Assembly (NCBI GenBank): GCA_019635275.1
Contig: JAHBZV010000002.1
Span: 62,001-126,000, forward strand
Direction of reading: 5' to 3'
Length of the DNA stretch: 64,000 nt
Source of the DNA: Burkholderiaceae bacterium
GTDB taxonomy: Bacteria; Pseudomonadota; Gammaproteobacteria; Burkholderiales; Burkholderiaceae_E
Both the position numbers and the translations under genes were made by a program. Positions 63,200 through 64,000 of the stretch are shown piece by piece; position 1 is the stretch's first letter, and every line of letters begins with the position of its first letter. The notes beneath the pieces were generated by a model. The model made no database searches, was not told the origin of the DNA, and saw nothing but the letters and a program-made list of their open reading frames with translations.

Positions 63200-64000
63200 T
63201 CACTTCATCAGGCGAGGCAGGAACAGCACGATCGGCGGCACCAGCACGACGATGGCCAGCCGCACGATGTCGGCCGCCACGAACGGCGCGATCCAGCGCC
63301 ACAGCGTCGTGATCGGCGTCTTCAGCATGCTCTGCACGACGAACAGGTTCATGCCGACCGGCGGGCTGATCATGCCGAGCTCGACCACCATCACGATCAC
63401 CACGCCGAACCAGATCGGATCGAAACCGAGGTGCACGACCAGCGGATGGAAGATCGGCACGGTGAGGAGGATCATCGAGAGCTCCTCGAAGAACGTGCCG
63501 AGCACGATGTACAGCAGCAGGATCATGAAGATCACCAGCAGCGGCTCGACGCCGAACGCGGTCACCGCATCCTTCAGCGCGTTGGGCAGCCCGGCGAAGT
63601 TCATGAACTGCGAGAACAGCAGCGCGCCGATCAGGATCGCGAACAGCGAGCCGGTCGTGCGTGCCGTCTCGATCGCGCAGTCGAGGATGACCCGCCACGA
63701 CAGCCGGCCGCGCCACAACGCGAAGAAGAACGCGCCGGCGGCGCCCACCGCCCCGCCCTCGGTCGCCGTGAACGCGCCGAAGTAGAGGCCGCCGATCACC
63801 AGCGCGAAGAGCACCAGCACCGGCCAGACGCGGCCGAGCGCCGCCAGCGCCTGCGAGGCCGGCACCCGCTCGCCGCGGGGCCCCGCCGCCGGCTTGCGCC
63901 AGACGATCAGCTGGACGGTGAGCATGTACAGCACGATCGCGAGCACGCCCGGCACCAGGCCGGCGATGAACAGCTTCGCGACATCGGTGCCGGTCATCAC
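63200..64000 (-). CDS. TRAP transporter large permease (C-terminal part)
   Basis: About 266 residues are seen; the frame is still open at the window edge, and the start is beyond it. DVAKLFIAGLVPGVLAIVLY corresponds to the middle of DctM-type permeases, and FFEELSMILLTVPIFHPLVVHLGFDPIWFGVVIVMVVELGMISPPVGMNLFVV (about the last 110 residues) to their conserved end. The visible part therefore covers roughly the last 60 percent of a protein of about 430. It is followed by a hydroxyacid dehydrogenase gene after seven bases. The pair suggests uptake and oxidation of a hydroxycarboxylate. Confidence 0.9.
   Translation of the reverse strand: MMTGTDVAKLFIAGLVPGVLAIVLYMLTVQLIVWRKPAAGPRGERVPASQALAALGRVWPVLVLFALVIGGLYFGAFTATEGGAVGAAGAFFFALWRGRLSWRVILDCAIETARTTGSLFAILIGALLFSQFMNFAGLPNALKDAVTAFGVEPLLVIFMILLLYIVLGTFFEELSMILLTVPIFHPLVVHLGFDPIWFGVVIVMVVELGMISPPVGMNLFVVQSMLKTPITTLWRWIAPFVAADIVRLAIVVLVPPIVLFLPRLMK

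Overview
The window is a very GC-rich, densely packed stretch of chromosome. Its content points to a betaproteobacterium, most likely in or near the Burkholderiales: glycogen/trehalose enzymes of the GlgE type, a PEP-CTERM protein with a sigma-54 promoter, the beta-ketoadipate genes pcaIJF, a DUF1615 lipoprotein, NnrS and TRAP transporters. The genus cannot be fixed from sequence alone. I see no rRNA, tRNA, CRISPR array, insertion sequence, integrase or phage gene. No gene-free stretch exceeds 300 bases.

Layout. 1-4.6 kb: tail of a polysaccharide flippase, cysteine synthase, a DUF1615 lipoprotein and an ABC-2 exporter pair. 4.7-9.0 kb: a compact run of MauG-like di-haem lipoprotein, porin, FMN-binding protein, ApbE flavin transferase and a His-rich membrane protein, which reads as a periplasmic flavin/haem electron-transfer module. 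9.2-26.3 kb: one long operon, glgB-glgE-treS/mak-(MscS-like)-glgX-treZ-malQ/treY. It joins the GlgE route (trehalose to maltose-1-phosphate to glucan) with the TreY/TreZ route (glucan back to trehalose), so it forms a closed trehalose-glucan loop. 26.4-28.3 kb: two E1 subunits of a thiamine-diphosphate dehydrogenase. 28.4-30.9 kb: a second glgX preceded by a decayed copy of the glgB leader and N-terminus. 31-36.3 kb: a metalloprotease-like protein, a quinone reductase, an ECF sigma/anti-sigma operon that starts with a lipoprotein and carries an ECF-type promoter, and an MFS transporter with an extra C-terminal domain. 36.3-38.6 kb: copper chaperone genes and nnrS with an NsrR-like operator. 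38.7-43.4 kb: PEP-CTERM protein, secreted intradiol-dioxygenase-like protein, CopA and CopZ. 43.4-48.8 kb: small heat-shock protein, TauE-type exporter, pcaF-pcaJ-pcaI and an AmpG-like permease.

48.9-55.1 kb holds the most unusual block. It is a minus-strand operon of about 12 genes: two YeeE-like transporter halves, TusA, three very small membrane or unknown proteins, a rhodanese-fold protein without its catalytic Cys, two DsrE-like proteins, a 65-residue protein, an active double rhodanese and a c-type cytochrome. A ribbon-helix-helix regulator is divergent from it. This looks like an uncharacterised pathway for importing and relaying sulfur.

55.2-64 kb: a complete TRAP transporter behind a perfect FNR-type box, a LytS/LytTR two-component pair, small membrane proteins, a secreted peroxiredoxin, a YitT-like protein, a 3-hydroxyisobutyrate-dehydrogenase-like enzyme, and the end of a second TRAP large permease that runs off the window.
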